Shown in pieces: positions 17,903-28,649 of a stretch of 64,000 nucleotides of DNA. Below the pieces are notes generated by a model, which was not told the origin of the DNA, made no database searches, and saw only the letters and a list, made by a program, of their open reading frames with translations. A program made the position numbers and the translations under genes. Location of the stretch: NCBI GenBank assembly GCA_003402345.1, contig QFXH01000003.1:237678-301677 (forward strand). Direction: 5' to 3'. Source of the stretch: Candidatus Nitrotoga sp. MKT. Lineage in GTDB: Bacteria > Pseudomonadota > Gammaproteobacteria > Burkholderiales > Gallionellaceae. Numbering within the stretch: the first letter of the stretch is position 1; each line of letters begins with the position of its first letter.

Positions 17903-18872
17903 ATAGCTATTTTCAACTACATGACCCGCAGTATCCGATTTTCCCCCTCAATGGCACAACCTGGTCAACCATATTGAAAATGTGCCTAAAATATACGTTG
18001 GACTACTGAGATCATTTTGGGTTTGATTATCGGCGGGGTGGCGGGAATTGAATCCACGCCCGCAATTACGCTACAAACAGCTCTACATTCTTAATCAAGT
18101 TATTTAATTTCATCCGGTAAACGCCATGATAACTATGGCATCCATCTGGCGTGCTTGTTGCCAATAGCGGTAGCCATTAATCCCCGGTCAACTATGCATA
18201 ATACATACTGAGGAAGAAGTCCTTGGCATACTTCCCATGTGTTGGTGGGATAAGCCAATACTGGCACGCACCCACGATTAGATGGAGACACAACTCCACA
18301 CGAATATGGGGCTAGTGCGCCCTACAATAACCATCCGGCTGCCAGGCTACTTGAACGTTAGCCTCCCTTTATTCATCGGATAACTCGAAATTATCGCCAC
18401 CAATCGCCACGAGCCGTAAACCCGCATAAAATGGAATTGGATATTTCGGAGCTAACCAACAAACAACGGCACACAGTCACGTGCCATCAGCACATACAAC
18501 GGGCACATGCCTATTTTGTTACGCAGTTCACTGTGATGTTTTGACTTATCGATGCAGACGTCGAACTGAACCGCGTTAGACAAAATGCTGCGCAATGACA
18601 ACGAATACTTCCTTGTAGAGAACAACTCGGGATAGAAACTGAGTACTATGCAGTCTTAGACGCCTGTAACAGCCGAAAATTTGCGTATCCACTGGCTGTT
18701 ACAGCCAGTGTTTATCGAGAGTTTTGTAAATATACTCTGTTAAATATACTTTAGCCAAAAAACTACACACAGACAGCCACTTAACTAGGCTCCGGTATTC
18801 AAAACTGCTTTGATTTGTACCATTTTCACTTACGTAGGGACAATGGTAAGTACAACTGACTTTTATTTATCC
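17903..18872. other. One-kilobase gene desert before the ribosomal block
   Basis: No open frame or RNA gene with recognisable features on either strand. A near-palindrome CTGGCTGTTACAGCCAG is present around 18690, with a related TGTAACAGCC copy about 30 bp upstream. It may be decayed coding DNA, like the pseudogenes to its left. Confidence 0.4.
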
Positions 18873-18897
18873 GAGCAGTATGGGGCAAATCCTGCTC
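18873..18897. terminator. Hairpin at the end of the ribosomal block
   Basis: GAGCAG (18873-18878) pairs with CTGCTC (18892-18897), extended inward past one mismatch, about 27 nt after the rplQ stop. T-rich sequence follows only on the plus strand, so its action on the rplQ transcript is uncertain. Confidence 0.4.
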
Positions 18898-18923
18898 TTT
18901 ATTATATGTTTATTCTTCTTGTT

Positions 18924-19310
18924 TTATTCAGCTTCAACCAACTTAGTATCCAACGGTCGATCTAATAATTCAATCAATGCCATTGGTGCATTGTCTCCTT
19001 TACGAAAACCAAATTTAAAAATTCGCGAATATCCACCATTTCGAGTTGCATAACGTGGGCCAAGCTCATCAAACAGCTTAGTAACCATCTCACGGTCACG
19101 CAACCGATCAAAAGCCAAACGCCTATTAGCCAAACTAGGATTTTTACCCAGCGTCAATATGGGTTCAGCTACACGACGCAACTCCTTTGCCTTGGGTAAA
19201 GTGGTCTTTATAGCTTCATGACGCAACAAAGAAGTAATCATGTTGCGTAACATTGCCAACCGATGACTGCTAGTACGATTAAGTTTTCTTAGTCCTAAAC
19301 GATGACGCAT
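18924..19310 (-). CDS. rplQ: Ribosomal protein L17
   Basis: Large-subunit protein bL17, 128 residues, beginning [20 protein letters not shown], the highly conserved family start. I chose the ATG at 19310 over an upstream GTG because it matches the family and has AAGGG nearby. It is the last gene of the alpha operon, 12 nt after rpoA. Confidence 0.97.
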   Translation of the reverse strand: MRHRLGLRKLNRTSSHRLAMLRNMITSLLRHEAIKTTLPKAKELRRVAEPILTLGKNPSLANRRLAFDRLRDREMVTKLFDELGPRYATRNGGYSRIFKFGFRKGDNAPMALIELLDRPLDTKLVEAE

Positions 19311-19322
19311 AAACACCCTTTC

Positions 19323-20294
19323 TCATTTCTCAATTGGCACAGGCCAATTTTCCAATTTCATTCCCAATGACAAACCATGCTCAGCAAGTACCTGTTTGAT
19401 TTCATTCAAAGACTTACGGCCCAAATTAGGAGTGCGTAGCAAATCATTTTCAGTATTCTGAATTAAATCACCAACATAATGGATGCTTTGTGCTTTAAGG
19501 CAATTTGAAGAACGCGGGGTCAACTCCAAATCATCCACTGGGCGCAACAACATCGGATCAACCTTAGGAGTTTGTGGCTTTTCCACAGGCGCTGGTGTTC
19601 CTTCCAATGCAGCAAATACTGAAAACTGATCGACTAATATACGGGCAGCATACCGAATAGCATCTTCAGGATCAATGGCACCATTAGTTTCAATTTCCAT
19701 TATTAGTTTGTCTAAATCTGTGCGCTGTTCTACACGCGCGCTTTCAACCGCATAACTAACACGACTTACTGGACTAAAAGATGAATCAAGTGCAATATGT
19801 CCAATGGCACGATTTTCTATCGGGCCCTGACGCGCAATAGCAGATACATATCCTCTACCTTGCTGAACCTTAATTTCCATATCTAATTTACCACCTGCAG
19901 TCAGATGGGCAATGACATGTGAGGGATTAATCACTTCAGTGTCCGCATCAACGGTAATATCACCCGCCGTCACAACACCAACACCTTCTTTTTTAAGAGT
20001 AAGTATCGCCATGTTAGAGTTATGAAGCTTGATCACTAAACCCTTTAAATTAAGCAATATCTCAACTACATCTTCCTGCACGCCATCAATAGACGAATAT
20101 TCGTGTAAAACGCTAGCAATTTTTACCTCTGTCGGAGCATAGCCAGGCATAGAAGACAACAATATCCGACGCAAAGCATTGCCAAGCGTATGTCCATAGC
20201 CACGTTCAAAAGGCTCCATTACAATTCTAGCTTGCATGCTAGAAACTCTTTGCACTTCGATAATGCGGGGTTTCAGAAAATCATTGTTGTGCAT
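19323..20294 (-). CDS. rpoA: RNA polymerase alpha subunit
   Basis: Scaffold subunit of RNA polymerase, 323 residues. The N-terminal domain (about 1-230) dimerises and holds beta and beta-prime, with the motif [20 protein letters not shown] near residue 33. The C-terminal domain (about 245-323) contacts activators and UP elements ([16 protein letters not shown], then [13 protein letters not shown]). GGAG precedes the ATG. It lies between rpsD and rplQ as usual. Confidence 0.98.
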   Translation of the reverse strand: MHNNDFLKPRIIEVQRVSSMQARIVMEPFERGYGHTLGNALRRILLSSMPGYAPTEVKIASVLHEYSSIDGVQEDVVEILLNLKGLVIKLHNSNMAILTLKKEGVGVVTAGDITVDADTEVINPSHVIAHLTAGGKLDMEIKVQQGRGYVSAIARQGPIENRAIGHIALDSSFSPVSRVSYAVESARVEQRTDLDKLIMEIETNGAIDPEDAIRYAARILVDQFSVFAALEGTPAPVEKPQTPKVDPMLLRPVDDLELTPRSSNCLKAQSIHYVGDLIQNTENDLLRTPNLGRKSLNEIKQVLAEHGLSLGMKLENWPVPIEK

Positions 20295-20311
20295 ATCCGA
20301 CTCCGCATAAA

Positions 20312-20941
20312 TTACTTGGAATACAACTCGACAATAAGATGCTCATTAATTGATGCGGGTAATTCCGAACGCTGGGGCTTAGATTTATATATACCTTTCA
20401 TCGCCTTAGAATCAACCTCCACCCACTCAGGAAAACCTCGTTGCTCAGCTGCTTGCAAGGATGCTTTAACTCGTAGCTGCATCTTAGCATTATCTGCTAT
20501 CTCGACCACATCACCAGCACGAACTTGGTAGGACGGTATATTTACACGTTTTCCATTTATCAAAATACCATTGTGACGAACTACTTGACGCGCCTCCGAA
20601 CGAGATGCACCAAAACCCATACGGTAAGACACGTTATCTAGGCGAGATTCCAGCAACTGTAATAAATTTTCACCAGTGATACCGCGCTGTATTTCTGCAG
20701 AGCGATACGTCAAGCGGAACTGATGCTCAAGCATGCCATAAATACGGCGAACTTTCTGCTTCTCGCGTAGTTGCCCACCATAATCAGATAATCGGGGGTT
20801 TTTCTTTTGCCCGTGCTGACCCGGAGGGTAAGCACGTCGCTCAACCCCACATTTGTCGGTAAAACATTTTTCGCCCTTCAAAAACAGTTTTTCGCCTTCA
20901 CGACGGCACTGGCGGCACTTTGGATCAAGATTTCTAGCCAA
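20312..20941 (-). CDS. rpsD: Ribosomal protein S4, TTG start
   Basis: Primary 16S rRNA-binding protein, 209 residues, with an N-terminal S4 domain and an S4 RNA-binding fold ([20 protein letters not shown]). In enterobacteria it represses the alpha operon. The conserved N-terminus [13 protein letters not shown] begins at a TTG codon (20939-20941) with GGAG 6 nt upstream and no alternative ATG close by, so initiation at TTG is very likely. Confidence 0.96.
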   Translation of the reverse strand: MARNLDPKCRQCRREGEKLFLKGEKCFTDKCGVERRAYPPGQHGQKKNPRLSDYGGQLREKQKVRRIYGMLEHQFRLTYRSAEIQRGITGENLLQLLESRLDNVSYRMGFGASRSEARQVVRHNGILINGKRVNIPSYQVRAGDVVEIADNAKMQLRVKASLQAAEQRGFPEWVEVDSKAMKGIYKSKPQRSELPASINEHLIVELYSK

Positions 20942-20956
20942 GGCTATCTCCTAAAA

Positions 20957-21346
20957 TTAGATACGACGCTTTTTTGGCGGACGACAACCATTATGGGGAA
21001 CTGGCGTAATGTCAGAAATACTAGTAATTTTAAAACCTGCCGCATTTAAAGCACGTACCGCCGACTCACGACCAGGACCCGGACCTTTTATGCGCACTTC
21101 AAGGTTTTTCACACCACATTCATAAGCCGCCTTGCTAACAGTCTCACCAGCAATTTGAGCTGCAAACGGCGTACTTTTACGCGAGCCTTTAAAGCCATTA
21201 CTACCACTAGTTGACCACGCCAAAGCGTTCCCTTGGCGGTCAGTAATTGTCACAATAGTGTTATTAAATGAAGCATGCACATGGGCAATACCTTCGGCTA
21301 CGTTCTTTTTTACTTTCTTGCGCACTCGCGCATTCGTTTTAGCCAT
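20957..21346 (-). CDS. rpsK: Ribosomal protein S11
   Basis: Platform protein uS11, 129 residues, starting [15 protein letters not shown] with GAGG 8 nt before the ATG at 21346; an upstream in-frame TTG is rejected. It ends with the conserved PPKKRRI tail. Confidence 0.97.
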   Translation of the reverse strand: MAKTNARVRKKVKKNVAEGIAHVHASFNNTIVTITDRQGNALAWSTSGSNGFKGSRKSTPFAAQIAGETVSKAAYECGVKNLEVRIKGPGPGRESAVRALNAAGFKITSISDITPVPHNGCRPPKKRRI

Positions 21347-21363
21347 AATCAATCCTCTCGAAA

Positions 21364-21729
21364 TTACTTCTTGGCGCCAGCGACAGACTTACGCGGACCT
21401 TTGCGAGTACGCGCATTAGTACGAGTTCGCTGACCTCGTACTGGCAACCCACGGCGGTGGCGCAAACCTCGATAGCAACCCAAATCCATCAACCTCTTTA
21501 TATTCATCGAAATTTCTCGACGCAAATCACCTTCCACAGTAAATTTAGCAACTTCGTCGCGCAACTTATCCATTTCCGCATCGGCGAGATCTTTTATTTT
21601 GGTGGCGGCATTAACCCCTACAGCAGCGCATATTTTACGCGCTCGAGTGGTACCGACACCATAGATCGCAGTCAACGCGACTACAGTGTGTTGATGGTTT
21701 GGAATATTTACCCCTGCAATACGAGCCAT
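21364..21729 (-). CDS. rpsM: Ribosomal protein S13
   Basis: Head protein uS13, 121 residues, [20 protein letters not shown] at the start and the basic [17 protein letters not shown] tail that touches tRNA sites. First large gene of the alpha operon, after rpmJ. Confidence 0.98.
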   Translation of the reverse strand: MARIAGVNIPNHQHTVVALTAIYGVGTTRARKICAAVGVNAATKIKDLADAEMDKLRDEVAKFTVEGDLRREISMNIKRLMDLGCYRGLRHRRGLPVRGQRTRTNARTRKGPRKSVAGAKK

Positions 21730-21797
21730 ACAACTACCCTATCGTTTAAAAAGGCATTAAAAATTGCCACCTGAGAGAAAGCTTGGCTCACCCTCAT

Positions 21798-21914
21798 TTA
21801 GCCCTGGCGCTGCTTGTGACGTGCATCACTACTACAGATCACGCGTACCACCCCTTTACGCCGTACTATTTTACAATTACGACACACTTTTTTTACCGAC
21901 GCATGCACTTTCAT
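21798..21914 (-). CDS. rpmJ: Ribosomal protein L36
   Basis: A 38-residue bL36 found between rpsM and inf[21 protein letters not shown] at the start and RHKQRQG at the end. Zinc ligands Cys11, Cys14, Cys27 and His33 are all present, so this is the zinc-binding form. It is one residue longer than the common 37-residue type because the loop between Cys27 and His33 reads SSDAR rather than the usual TDPR-type loop. Confidence 0.96.
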   Translation of the reverse strand: MKVHASVKKVCRNCKIVRRKGVVRVICSSDARHKQRQG

Positions 21915-21943
21915 TTCCCTCTCCTCGATTCTATAGGTAACTA

Positions 21944-22162
21944 CTACTTAGCGCGAAACGTAATCCGCCCCTTAGTCAGATCATAAGGAGTCAGTTCAAC
22001 TGTAACCTTATCACCCGGCAAAATACGAATGTAGTGCATACGCATTTTACCTGAGATATGACCCAGAACGACATGACCGTTCTCTAATTTCACACGAAAA
22101 GTTGCATTAGGAAGAGACTCAACAACCTCTCCTTGCATTTGCATCGCATCTTCTTTGGCCAT
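21944..22162 (-). CDS. infA: Translation initiation factor IF-1
   Basis: A 72-residue OB-fold factor that blocks the A site during initiation. It starts [20 protein letters not shown] and ends [12 protein letters not shown], both family-typical. The ATG overlaps the secY stop by 1 nt (TGATG). Its location between secY and rpmJ is common in betaproteobacteria. Confidence 0.98.
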   Translation of the reverse strand: MAKEDAMQMQGEVVESLPNATFRVKLENGHVVLGHISGKMRMHYIRILPGDKVTVELTPYDLTKGRITFRAK

Positions 22163-23493
22163 CAGCGAACCAATCCGCCTTTAAAGTTTGCCTTTTTCAA
22201 CAAACTTTCATACTGATGCGTCATCAAATATGATTGAACTTGCGCCATAAAATCCATGGTTACCACCACCATAATTAATAACGATGTTCCACCAAAGTAA
22301 AATGGCACATTCCACTTTACAACCAAAAACTCCGGCAACAAACAGACTAATGTCACGTACACCGCACCAACCAAAGTTAGGCGTAAAATAATTTTTTCAA
22401 TATGGCGGGCTGTCTGATCACCCGGGCGAATACCTGGCAAAAAAGCACCACTTTTCTTCAAATTTTCCGCGGTTTCTTTTGGATTAAAAACCAGTGCGGT
22501 ATAAAAAAAACAAAAGAAAACAATCGCCGACGCATACAACATCACATATATAGGCTGTCCAGGCGACAGCATTTCACTAAAATCTTTTAACCAAGTCAGG
22601 CCTTGACCGGTAGCAGACCAACCCGCTAAAGTAGCCGGAAACAAAATAATGCTTGATGCAAAAATCGGCGGAATTACCCCAGCAATATTCACCTTCAGTG
22701 GCAAATGCGAACTTTGACCGCCATAAATCTTATTTCCAACCTGACGTTTGGCATAATTAACAAGAATTTTTCTCTGCCCCCGTTCAACAAACACCACTAG
22801 AGCAGTAATTCCAACGGAACCAAACAACAGCAGCAACACAAGCGGGATAGAAAATGCACCCGTCCGCGCCAACTCTAAAGTACTACCAATTGCATTAGGT
22901 AATCCAGCGGCAATTCCGGCAAAAATAATCAGAGAAATCCCATTGCCCAAACCACGCTCAGTAATTTGCTCCCCTAGCCACATTAAAAACATAGTGCCAG
23001 ACAACAATGTCATCACTGTTGTCAACTGAAACATAACACCAGGATGCACAACCAAACCGGACTGAGATTGCAACGCCACAGACATGCCAAATGCCTGAAA
23101 CAACGCCAGCACCAAAGTACCATAGCGAGTATACTGAGTAATCTTACGGCGTCCAGCCTCACCATCTTTTTTCAACTGCTCCAGATGCGGTACAGCATGT
23201 GTGGCGAGCTGCATAATGATAGAAGCAGATATATATGGCATTATGCCCAACGCTAAAATCGTAAAACGCGAAAGAGCACCTCCAGAAAACATGTTAAACA
23301 TGCCCAAAATACCACTTTTTTGCGAATTGAACAATTCAGCTAGTACGACAGGATCAATACCCGGAACTGGTATATGCGCACCAATGCGGTAAACTATCAA
23401 CGCACCCAACAAAAACCACAAACGGCGGCTAAGATCGCCATACTTTGCATTATTCAAACGCTTTTTAGATGCCACATCCACGGAGCCCGCCAT
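22162..23493 (-). CDS. secY: Protein translocase channel SecY
   Basis: Channel of the Sec translocon, 443 residues with ten predicted membrane segments. The N-terminus leads into [20 protein letters not shown], and the conserved plug region and the cytoplasmic loop with [19 protein letters not shown] are present. It overlaps rplO and infA by 1 nt on either side (TAATG, TGATG), which indicates tight coupling. Partner SecE is encoded at 48841-49185. Confidence 0.98.
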   Translation of the reverse strand: MAGSVDVASKKRLNNAKYGDLSRRLWFLLGALIVYRIGAHIPVPGIDPVVLAELFNSQKSGILGMFNMFSGGALSRFTILALGIMPYISASIIMQLATHAVPHLEQLKKDGEAGRRKITQYTRYGTLVLALFQAFGMSVALQSQSGLVVHPGVMFQLTTVMTLLSGTMFLMWLGEQITERGLGNGISLIIFAGIAAGLPNAIGSTLELARTGAFSIPLVLLLLFGSVGITALVVFVERGQRKILVNYAKRQVGNKIYGGQSSHLPLKVNIAGVIPPIFASSIILFPATLAGWSATGQGLTWLKDFSEMLSPGQPIYVMLYASAIVFFCFFYTALVFNPKETAENLKKSGAFLPGIRPGDQTARHIEKIILRLTLVGAVYVTLVCLLPEFLVVKWNVPFYFGGTSLLIMVVVTMDFMAQVQSYLMTHQYESLLKKANFKGGLVR

Positions 23494-23927
23494 TAGTCTG
23501 TAATACTACCGCCAGCTGCTTGAACAGCAGCACGAGCACCTTTGGTAAGCAACAAACCTTGTAATTTTACGGAACGCTTGATCTCACCAGACATCACAAC
23601 TTTAGCGATCAGTGCAGCAGTAGGAACGACTCCAGCTTGCTTCAGTGCTAACAAGTCAATCACATCAACCACCATTTTTTCCAAGTCAGACAAGCGCACT
23701 TGAGCACTGTCATAACGAGTCAAGGATATGAAACCGCGCTTAGGCAAACGACGTTGCAGCGGCATCTGACCACCCTCAAACCCAACCTTATGAAAACCGC
23801 CAGAACGCGATTTCTGACCTTTATGGCCACGGCCACAAGTTTTTCCTAGGCCGCAACCAATACCACGCCCAACTCGACGCTTAATGTGCGTAGAACCTTC
23901 TGCAGGTTTAATTTTATTGAGTTGCAT
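23493..23927 (-). CDS. rplO: Ribosomal protein L15
   Basis: uL15, 144 residues, with the glycine-rich N-terminal tail ([20 protein letters not shown]) that inserts into 23S rRNA. Immediately follows rpmD and overlaps secY by 1 nt. Confidence 0.98.
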   Translation of the reverse strand: MQLNKIKPAEGSTHIKRRVGRGIGCGLGKTCGRGHKGQKSRSGGFHKVGFEGGQMPLQRRLPKRGFISLTRYDSAQVRLSDLEKMVVDVIDLLALKQAGVVPTAALIAKVVMSGEIKRSVKLQGLLLTKGARAAVQAAGGSITD

Positions 23928-24137
23928 TTATACCTCGCACTTAACTAAATAATAAACCTTATTAATCATGCCTCGTACAGCTGGCGTATCTTCCACCATG
24001 ACGGTATGATTCAAACGGCGCAGACCCAACCCACGCACACAGGCACGATGCGATTCTTTGGTACCAATCACGCTTTTAATGAGCGTTACATGAAACATTC
24101 CAACTGTTATTTTAGCTTTCTGCTGAGAGCGAACCAT
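23928..24137 (-). CDS. rpmD: Ribosomal protein L30
   Basis: uL30 with the conserved [16 protein letters not shown] and [11 protein letters not shown] segments. The frame is open further upstream into rpsE; I chose the ATG at 24137 because AGGGG from the end of rpsE lies about 9 nt before it. This gives 69 residues, slightly longer than the common 60, so an internal start at the Met before FHVTLIKS is possible. Confidence 0.93.
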   Translation of the reverse strand: MVRSQQKAKITVGMFHVTLIKSVIGTKESHRACVRGLGLRRLNHTVMVEDTPAVRGMINKVYYLVKCEV

Positions 24138-24141
24138 TATA

Positions 24142-24663
24142 TTACCCCTGAATTTCTTCAATGCTCATACCACGCTTGGCAGCAATTTCAGATGGAGAAT
24201 TGATAGCCTGCAGCCCATTAAGAGTTGCACGCACTACGTTGTATGGATTACTTGAACCAATGCACTTAGCCAATACATTATGCACACCCACTGCCTCAAA
24301 CACAGCGCGCATCGCGCCACCCGCAATAATTCCAGTACCTTCTGATGCTGGCTGCATGTAAACCTTAGCTGCACCATGACGTCCGATCACCGTATGGTGT
24401 AAAGTACCCTTATTTAAATTAACATTAATCATTTTTCGACGTGCCTCTTCCATCGATTTTTGTACAGCAACCGGCACCTCTTTAGATTTCCCCTTACCCA
24501 TACCTATGCGACCATCGCCATCTCCAACTACGGTAAGCGCAGCGAATCCCATAATGCGACCCCCTTTCACCACCTTAGTTACACGATTAATCGAGATCAT
24601 CTTCTCAATAAGACCATCACCACGATCTTCTGATTGCTGCATTCTTCCCTGCGCTTTAGCCAT
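24142..24663 (-). CDS. rpsE: Ribosomal protein S5
   Basis: uS5, 173 residues, with the double-stranded-RNA-binding N-domain ([20 protein letters not shown]) that helps decoding accuracy. Two ATGs stand in tandem; the second (24663) is better spaced from GAGG and gives the family start MAKAQ. Confidence 0.97.
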   Translation of the reverse strand: MAKAQGRMQQSEDRGDGLIEKMISINRVTKVVKGGRIMGFAALTVVGDGDGRIGMGKGKSKEVPVAVQKSMEEARRKMINVNLNKGTLHHTVIGRHGAAKVYMQPASEGTGIIAGGAMRAVFEAVGVHNVLAKCIGSSNPYNVVRATLNGLQAINSPSEIAAKRGMSIEEIQG

Positions 24664-24676
24664 CATTCACCTCAAA

Positions 24677-25033
24677 TTAGAACTTCAAGCCATGCTCACG
24701 CGCCGCAGCAGCAAGCGCTTTTACGCGACCATGATATTTGTAGCCAGAACGGTCAAAAGCGACTTCAGCAATACCAGCACTTTTGGCTTTTTCAGCGATA
24801 CGCTTTCCTACCAACATAGCCGCTGCGATATTGCCCCCATTAGCAGACTCTTTCCGCACCTCAGCCTCTAAAGTAGAAGCACTCACTAACACCTTGCTAC
24901 CGCAAGCAGAAATTACTTGAGCATAAATGTGTAAATTGCTGCGACGTATCGCTAAACGAATCGATTTTTGACCAGCAATTTTAGCACGCGTTTTACGAGC
25001 CCTGCGCTGACGAGCATCATTCTTGATAAACAT
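24677..25033 (-). CDS. rplR: Ribosomal protein L18
   Basis: uL18, 5S rRNA-binding protein, 118 residues, ending in the conserved [21 protein letters not shown] start it at ATG 25033 ([14 protein letters not shown]), with TTGAGG upstream, rather than at the TTG abutting the rplF stop. Confidence 0.96.
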   Translation of the reverse strand: MFIKNDARQRRARKTRAKIAGQKSIRLAIRRSNLHIYAQVISACGSKVLVSASTLEAEVRKESANGGNIAAAMLVGKRIAEKAKSAGIAEVAFDRSGYKYHGRVKALAAAAREHGLKF

Positions 25034-25045
25034 TATCAACCTCAA

Positions 25046-25579
25046 TTATTTTTTCTTAGTTTCTTTCAGCTTTACCACCTCTTCGGCATAACGAACCCCC
25101 TTACCCTTATATGGCTCAGGTTCACGGAACGCGCGAATCTCAGCGGCAACTTGACCAACCTGCTGCTTATTTGCGCTTTTTAATACAACTTCAGTTTGAG
25201 TCGGCGTCGAAACAGTCACACCAACGGGAACTTTATAAACCACAGGATGAGAAAAACCAAGAGTCAGATTAAGAGTGTCACCAGCAGCTTGAGCACGATA
25301 ACCAACGCCAACCAAGGTCAGCTTGCGCTCGAAACCCTTAGTCACACCCTGTACCATATTAGCAATCAACGCACGAATAGTGCCCGACATAGCATCCGCT
25401 TTTGCAGATTCATTACTAGCTCTGCACAACAACTCCTTACCCTCTTGCCGCACAACGACATCGTTGCCCAACCCCTGCTTCATTATTCCCAGCGGACCTT
25501 TAACAGAAACCTCATTCGTGACCAGCGTAACTTCAACACCAGCAGGCAAAACTATAGGATTTTTAGCGACTCTAGACAT
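25046..25579 (-). CDS. rplF: Ribosomal protein L6
   Basis: uL6, 177 residues, starting [20 protein letters not shown], with the C-terminal signature [11 protein letters not shown]. Located between rpsH and rplR as in the standard spc operon. Confidence 0.98.
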   Translation of the reverse strand: MSRVAKNPIVLPAGVEVTLVTNEVSVKGPLGIMKQGLGNDVVVRQEGKELLCRASNESAKADAMSGTIRALIANMVQGVTKGFERKLTLVGVGYRAQAAGDTLNLTLGFSHPVVYKVPVGVTVSTPTQTEVVLKSANKQQVGQVAAEIRAFREPEPYKGKGVRYAEEVVKLKETKKK

Positions 25580-25589
25580 AATTACCCCG

Positions 25590-25985
25590 TTACGCGACTA
25601 TGCACAACACTTCGCCACCAATCCCATTGGCACGCGCTTTGCGATCAGTCATTAACCCTTTTGAAGTAGACACAATAGCAATACCCAAACCGTTCATTAC
25701 ATTAGGTATATCATCGCAACCCTTGTACATGCGTAAGCCAGGACGACTTACGCGCTGAATCTTCTCAATCACTGGTCGCCCTGCATAGTATTTCAGACCG
25801 ATTTCTAACGTAGACTTACCATCTACGCTAGTAATATCATATCCTTCCACATAACCCTCATCTTGCAATACTTGAGCAATTGCCACTTTTAATTTGGAAG
25901 ACGGCATCCTTACATTTATTTTTTCCGCCATCTGCGCATTTCTAATGCGCGTCAGCATGTCGGAGATCGGATCACTCATACTCAT
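25590..25985 (-). CDS. rpsH: Ribosomal protein S8
   Basis: uS8, 131 residues, [20 protein letters not shown] at the start and the C-terminal [13 protein letters not shown] rRNA-binding motif. In E. coli S8 represses the spc operon by binding its mRNA. GGGGTG lies just before the ATG. Confidence 0.98.
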   Translation of the reverse strand: MSMSDPISDMLTRIRNAQMAEKINVRMPSSKLKVAIAQVLQDEGYVEGYDITSVDGKSTLEIGLKYYAGRPVIEKIQRVSRPGLRMYKGCDDIPNVMNGLGIAIVSTSKGLMTDRKARANGIGGEVLCIVA

Positions 25986-25995
25986 AGTTCACCCC

Positions 25996-26301
25996 CTACC
26001 AGCTTGCCTTAATTACACCAGGAACCTCGCCACGCATTACAAATTCACGCAACTTGATACGACCCAGACCAAATTTACTGAAAACACCACGCGGACGCCC
26101 GGTTAATGAGCAGCGATTACGCAAACGTACAGGGCTAGAGTTTCGCGGAAGCGCCTGCAGTTTTTGGCGCGCAACATAACGCTCCTCGTCGCTTAACTTA
26201 ACGTTAACTATAGTTGCCAACAGCTCAGCACGCTTAATAGAGTATTTTTTTACAATGTCGCGACGTTTTTGTTCACGATTAACAACAGCTGCTTTAGCCA
26301 T
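25996..26301 (-). CDS. rpsN: Ribosomal protein S14, zinc-free type
   Basis: uS14, 101 residues, [20 protein letters not shown] at the start. The long form lacks the CxxC pairs of the short zinc form, which implies no zinc requirement. The conserved [12 protein letters not shown] block is present. Confidence 0.98.
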   Translation of the reverse strand: MAKAAVVNREQKRRDIVKKYSIKRAELLATIVNVKLSDEERYVARQKLQALPRNSSPVRLRNRCSLTGRPRGVFSKFGLGRIKLREFVMRGEVPGVIKASW

Positions 26302-26308
26302 TTTGCCC

Positions 26309-26848
26309 TCAGTTCTTCAACGGAAATTTGAAAGCCAAAAGGAGCGCACGCGCTTCTTCATCAGTTTTTGCACTAGTAGTAATAGTAATATTCATACCAC
26401 GCAATGCATCAATTTTATCATATTCAATCTCTGGGAAGATAATCTGCTCTTTAACGCCCATATTGTAATTGCCACGGCCATCAAACGCCTTCCCAGAAAT
26501 ACCACGAAAGTCGCGAATCCGCGGAATAGCCACAGACACCAAGCGATCTAAAAATTCATACATACGAACTTTGCGCAAGGTAACTTTGCACCCAACAGGA
26601 TAATTTTCACGAATTTTAAAACCCGCGATAGATTTTTTGGATTTAGTCACGACCGGCTTTTGCCCAGCAATTTTTTGCATATCGCCAACCGCATGCTCCA
26701 TAACTTTTTTATCCGCCACCGCCTCACCAACACCCATATTTAGAGTGATCTTTTCTATACGCGGCACTTCCATAATGGACTTGTAGCCAAACCGCTTCAT
26801 CAACTCTGGAGCTACCGTACCCTTATAAAAATCATATAGACGAGCCAT
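26309..26848 (-). CDS. rplE: Ribosomal protein L5
   Basis: uL5, 179 residues, binds 5S rRNA and contacts P-site tRNA. The family start [10 protein letters not shown] is at 26848, preceded by AAGGAGGG; an upstream in-frame start that would overlap rplX is rejected. Confidence 0.97.
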   Translation of the reverse strand: MARLYDFYKGTVAPELMKRFGYKSIMEVPRIEKITLNMGVGEAVADKKVMEHAVGDMQKIAGQKPVVTKSKKSIAGFKIRENYPVGCKVTLRKVRMYEFLDRLVSVAIPRIRDFRGISGKAFDGRGNYNMGVKEQIIFPEIEYDKIDALRGMNITITTSAKTDEEARALLLAFKFPLKN

Positions 26849-26861
26849 GCCATCCCCTCCT

Positions 26862-27176
26862 TTACGCGTCAACTACATCACCACTAGACTTAAAGACGCG
26901 CACTTTGCGACCATCTTCCAGCGTTTTAACACCCACACGACCAGCTTTTTTTGACATTAAGTTGTAAATAGCAACATTGGAAGCATGAATCGACATCTCC
27001 ACAGTCACGATACCACCAGCCAATCCCTTTACAGGATTCGGTTTCTGATGTTTTTTAACCATATTAACGCCACTTACCAACAAACGATCATCAAGCACAC
27101 GCAATACCTTACCACGACTACCTTTATCTTTTCCCGCAATAATGATCACATCATCATTTTTCTTAATTTTGCGCAT
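26862..27176 (-). CDS. rplX: Ribosomal protein L24
   Basis: uL24, 104 residues, an assembly initiator with an N-terminal KOW motif ([20 protein letters not shown], then RGKVLRVL). Second gene of the spc operon. Confidence 0.98.
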   Translation of the reverse strand: MRKIKKNDDVIIIAGKDKGSRGKVLRVLDDRLLVSGVNMVKKHQKPNPVKGLAGGIVTVEMSIHASNVAIYNLMSKKAGRVGVKTLEDGRKVRVFKSSGDVVDA

Positions 27177-27225
27177 GACTATTCCTTAGACTGCGTTATA
27201 CCATCACTTACAATACCCCCGCCAC

Positions 27226-27594
27226 TTACAAAACCTCAGGAGCGAGCGATACAATTTTCATAAACTGCTCAGTACGCAATTCACGCGTAACTGGACCGAA
27301 GATTCGAGTACCAATCGGTTCAAGCTTCGCATTCAGAAGAACCGCAGCATTACCGTCAAACTTTATCAAAGACCCATCTGGACGACGCACACCTTTAGCC
27401 GTACGCACCACCACCGCACTGTATACCTCTCCTTTTTTTACACGAGCGCGAGGTGCAGCATCTTTTATACTGACCTTAATTACATCGCCTATAGCCGCGT
27501 ACCGACATTTTGAACCGCCCAACACTTTGATGCACATTACCGAACGCGCACCGGTATTATCAGCAACAGTCAAAATAGATTGCATTTGTATCAT
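27226..27594 (-). CDS. rplN: Ribosomal protein L14
   Basis: uL14, 122 residues, [20 protein letters not shown] at the start. First gene of the spc section. A 179-bp gap and a clear promoter separate it from rpsQ, matching the S10/spc boundary of E. coli. Confidence 0.98.
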   Translation of the reverse strand: MIQMQSILTVADNTGARSVMCIKVLGGSKCRYAAIGDVIKVSIKDAAPRARVKKGEVYSAVVVRTAKGVRRPDGSLIKFDGNAAVLLNAKLEPIGTRIFGPVTRELRTEQFMKIVSLAPEVL

Positions 27595-27700
27595 AATTTA
27601 TACTCCAACTTTATCCGCATTATAACGGCTAGTTTTGGAACCTGTTTGGGTTAGATGGCTACTAACTAGCAGCGCCAGCAGCAGTGAAACGAAGCTTTAC

Positions 27701-27729
27701 AGTATATGCCTTATTATTAAATAAGGCAA
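27701..27729 (-). promoter_or_regulatory. Spc operon promoter with palindromic spacer
   Basis: On the minus strand TTGCCT (27724-27729), exactly 17 bp and TATACT (27701-27706) form a good sigma70 promoter in the rpsQ-rplN gap. The spacer belongs to a perfect 8-bp-arm palindrome, GCCTTATT TAAT AATAAGGC (27708-27727), which could be an operator or an upstream-transcript hairpin. Confidence 0.7.
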
Positions 27730-27773
27730 GCAATAAATACAATTAAATCACCAATTTTAATAAAAATCCAGTG

Positions 27774-28037
27774 TCAAGCCGCTTGAGATTTTTCTGCCAA
27801 TTTAGTCACACGCCAACTTTTGGTTTTAGCCAATGGCCGACATTCTTCAATAAATACTAAATCACCCTGAAGAAATTCATTATTTTCATCATGAGCATGA
27901 TATTTTTTTGAAACACGCAAAACTTTACCCAACAAAGAATGTTTAATTTTTCTCTCAACCAAAACGGTAACGGTTTTGTCCATTTTATTGCTTACAACCA
28001 CACCAGCAAGGGTTCGCTTTAAATTTATTACACTCAT
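27774..28037 (-). CDS. rpsQ: Ribosomal protein S17
   Basis: uS17, 87 residues, OB fold, with [20 protein letters not shown] near the N-terminus. Last gene of the S10 section. It overlaps rpmC by 1 nt (TAATG). Confidence 0.98.
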   Translation of the reverse strand: MSVINLKRTLAGVVVSNKMDKTVTVLVERKIKHSLLGKVLRVSKKYHAHDENNEFLQGDLVFIEECRPLAKTKSWRVTKLAEKSQAA

Positions 28038-28228
28038 TATTGAGCACCTTTTTCAGTCAATATAGTTTTCACACGAGCAATGTCTCGACGAATTTTGCGA
28101 AGCTGGCTACTGTTACTCAACTGCTGCGTTGCCACCTGCATACGCAAGCCAAATTGAGCCTTGGTTAAAGACAACAACTCATTATTTAAATCCATTATTG
28201 ATTTCACTCTTAATTCATCAGCTTTCAT
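28037..28228 (-). CDS. rpmC: Ribosomal protein L29
   Basis: uL29, 63 residues, a two-helix protein beside the exit tunnel ([20 protein letters not shown], then [12 protein letters not shown]). Between rplP (4-nt gap) and rpsQ. Confidence 0.97.
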   Translation of the reverse strand: MKADELRVKSIMDLNNELLSLTKAQFGLRMQVATQQLSNSSQLRKIRRDIARVKTILTEKGAQ

Positions 28229-28232
28229 TGTT

Positions 28233-28649
28233 TTATGCTCCTACCTGTCTAATTACGAACGTAGTGGCAATAGGCAATTTAGCAGAAGCCAAGCGAAACG
28301 CTTCCCGAGCTATTAACTCATCCACACCATCCATTTCATACAACATTTTACCAGGCTGAATTTCAGCAACATAATACTCCGGACTACCCTTGCCATTACC
28401 CATACGTACTTCAGCGGGTTTTTGAGAAATCGGTTTATCCGGAAAAATGCGAATCCAAATTCGTCCACCACGCTTAATATAACGAGTCATAGCACGCCGT
28501 GCCGCCTCAATCTGACGAGCCGTCAAACGACCACGAGCAATAGCCTTAAGACCAAACTCACCGAAGCTAACCTTATTACCCCGTGTAGCAACTCCAGTAT
28601 TACGACCTTTTTGCTCCTTACGATATTTTCTTCTAGCTGGCTGTAGCAT
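28233..28649 (-). CDS. rplP: Ribosomal protein L16
   Basis: uL16, 138 residues, [20 protein letters not shown] at the start, with the conserved arginine-rich loop. It overlaps the end of rpsC by 17 nt. Confidence 0.98.
   Translation of the reverse strand: MLQPARRKYRKEQKGRNTGVATRGNKVSFGEFGLKAIARGRLTARQIEAARRAMTRYIKRGGRIWIRIFPDKPISQKPAEVRMGNGKGSPEYYVAEIQPGKMLYEMDGVDELIAREAFRLASAKLPIATTFVIRQVGA

Noticed and set aside
18030..18065. Short stretch reminiscent of a tRNA 3' half (GGCGGGAATTGAATCCACGC)
   Set aside because: No matching acceptor or anticodon arm could be paired; not enough for a tRNA or an attachment site.
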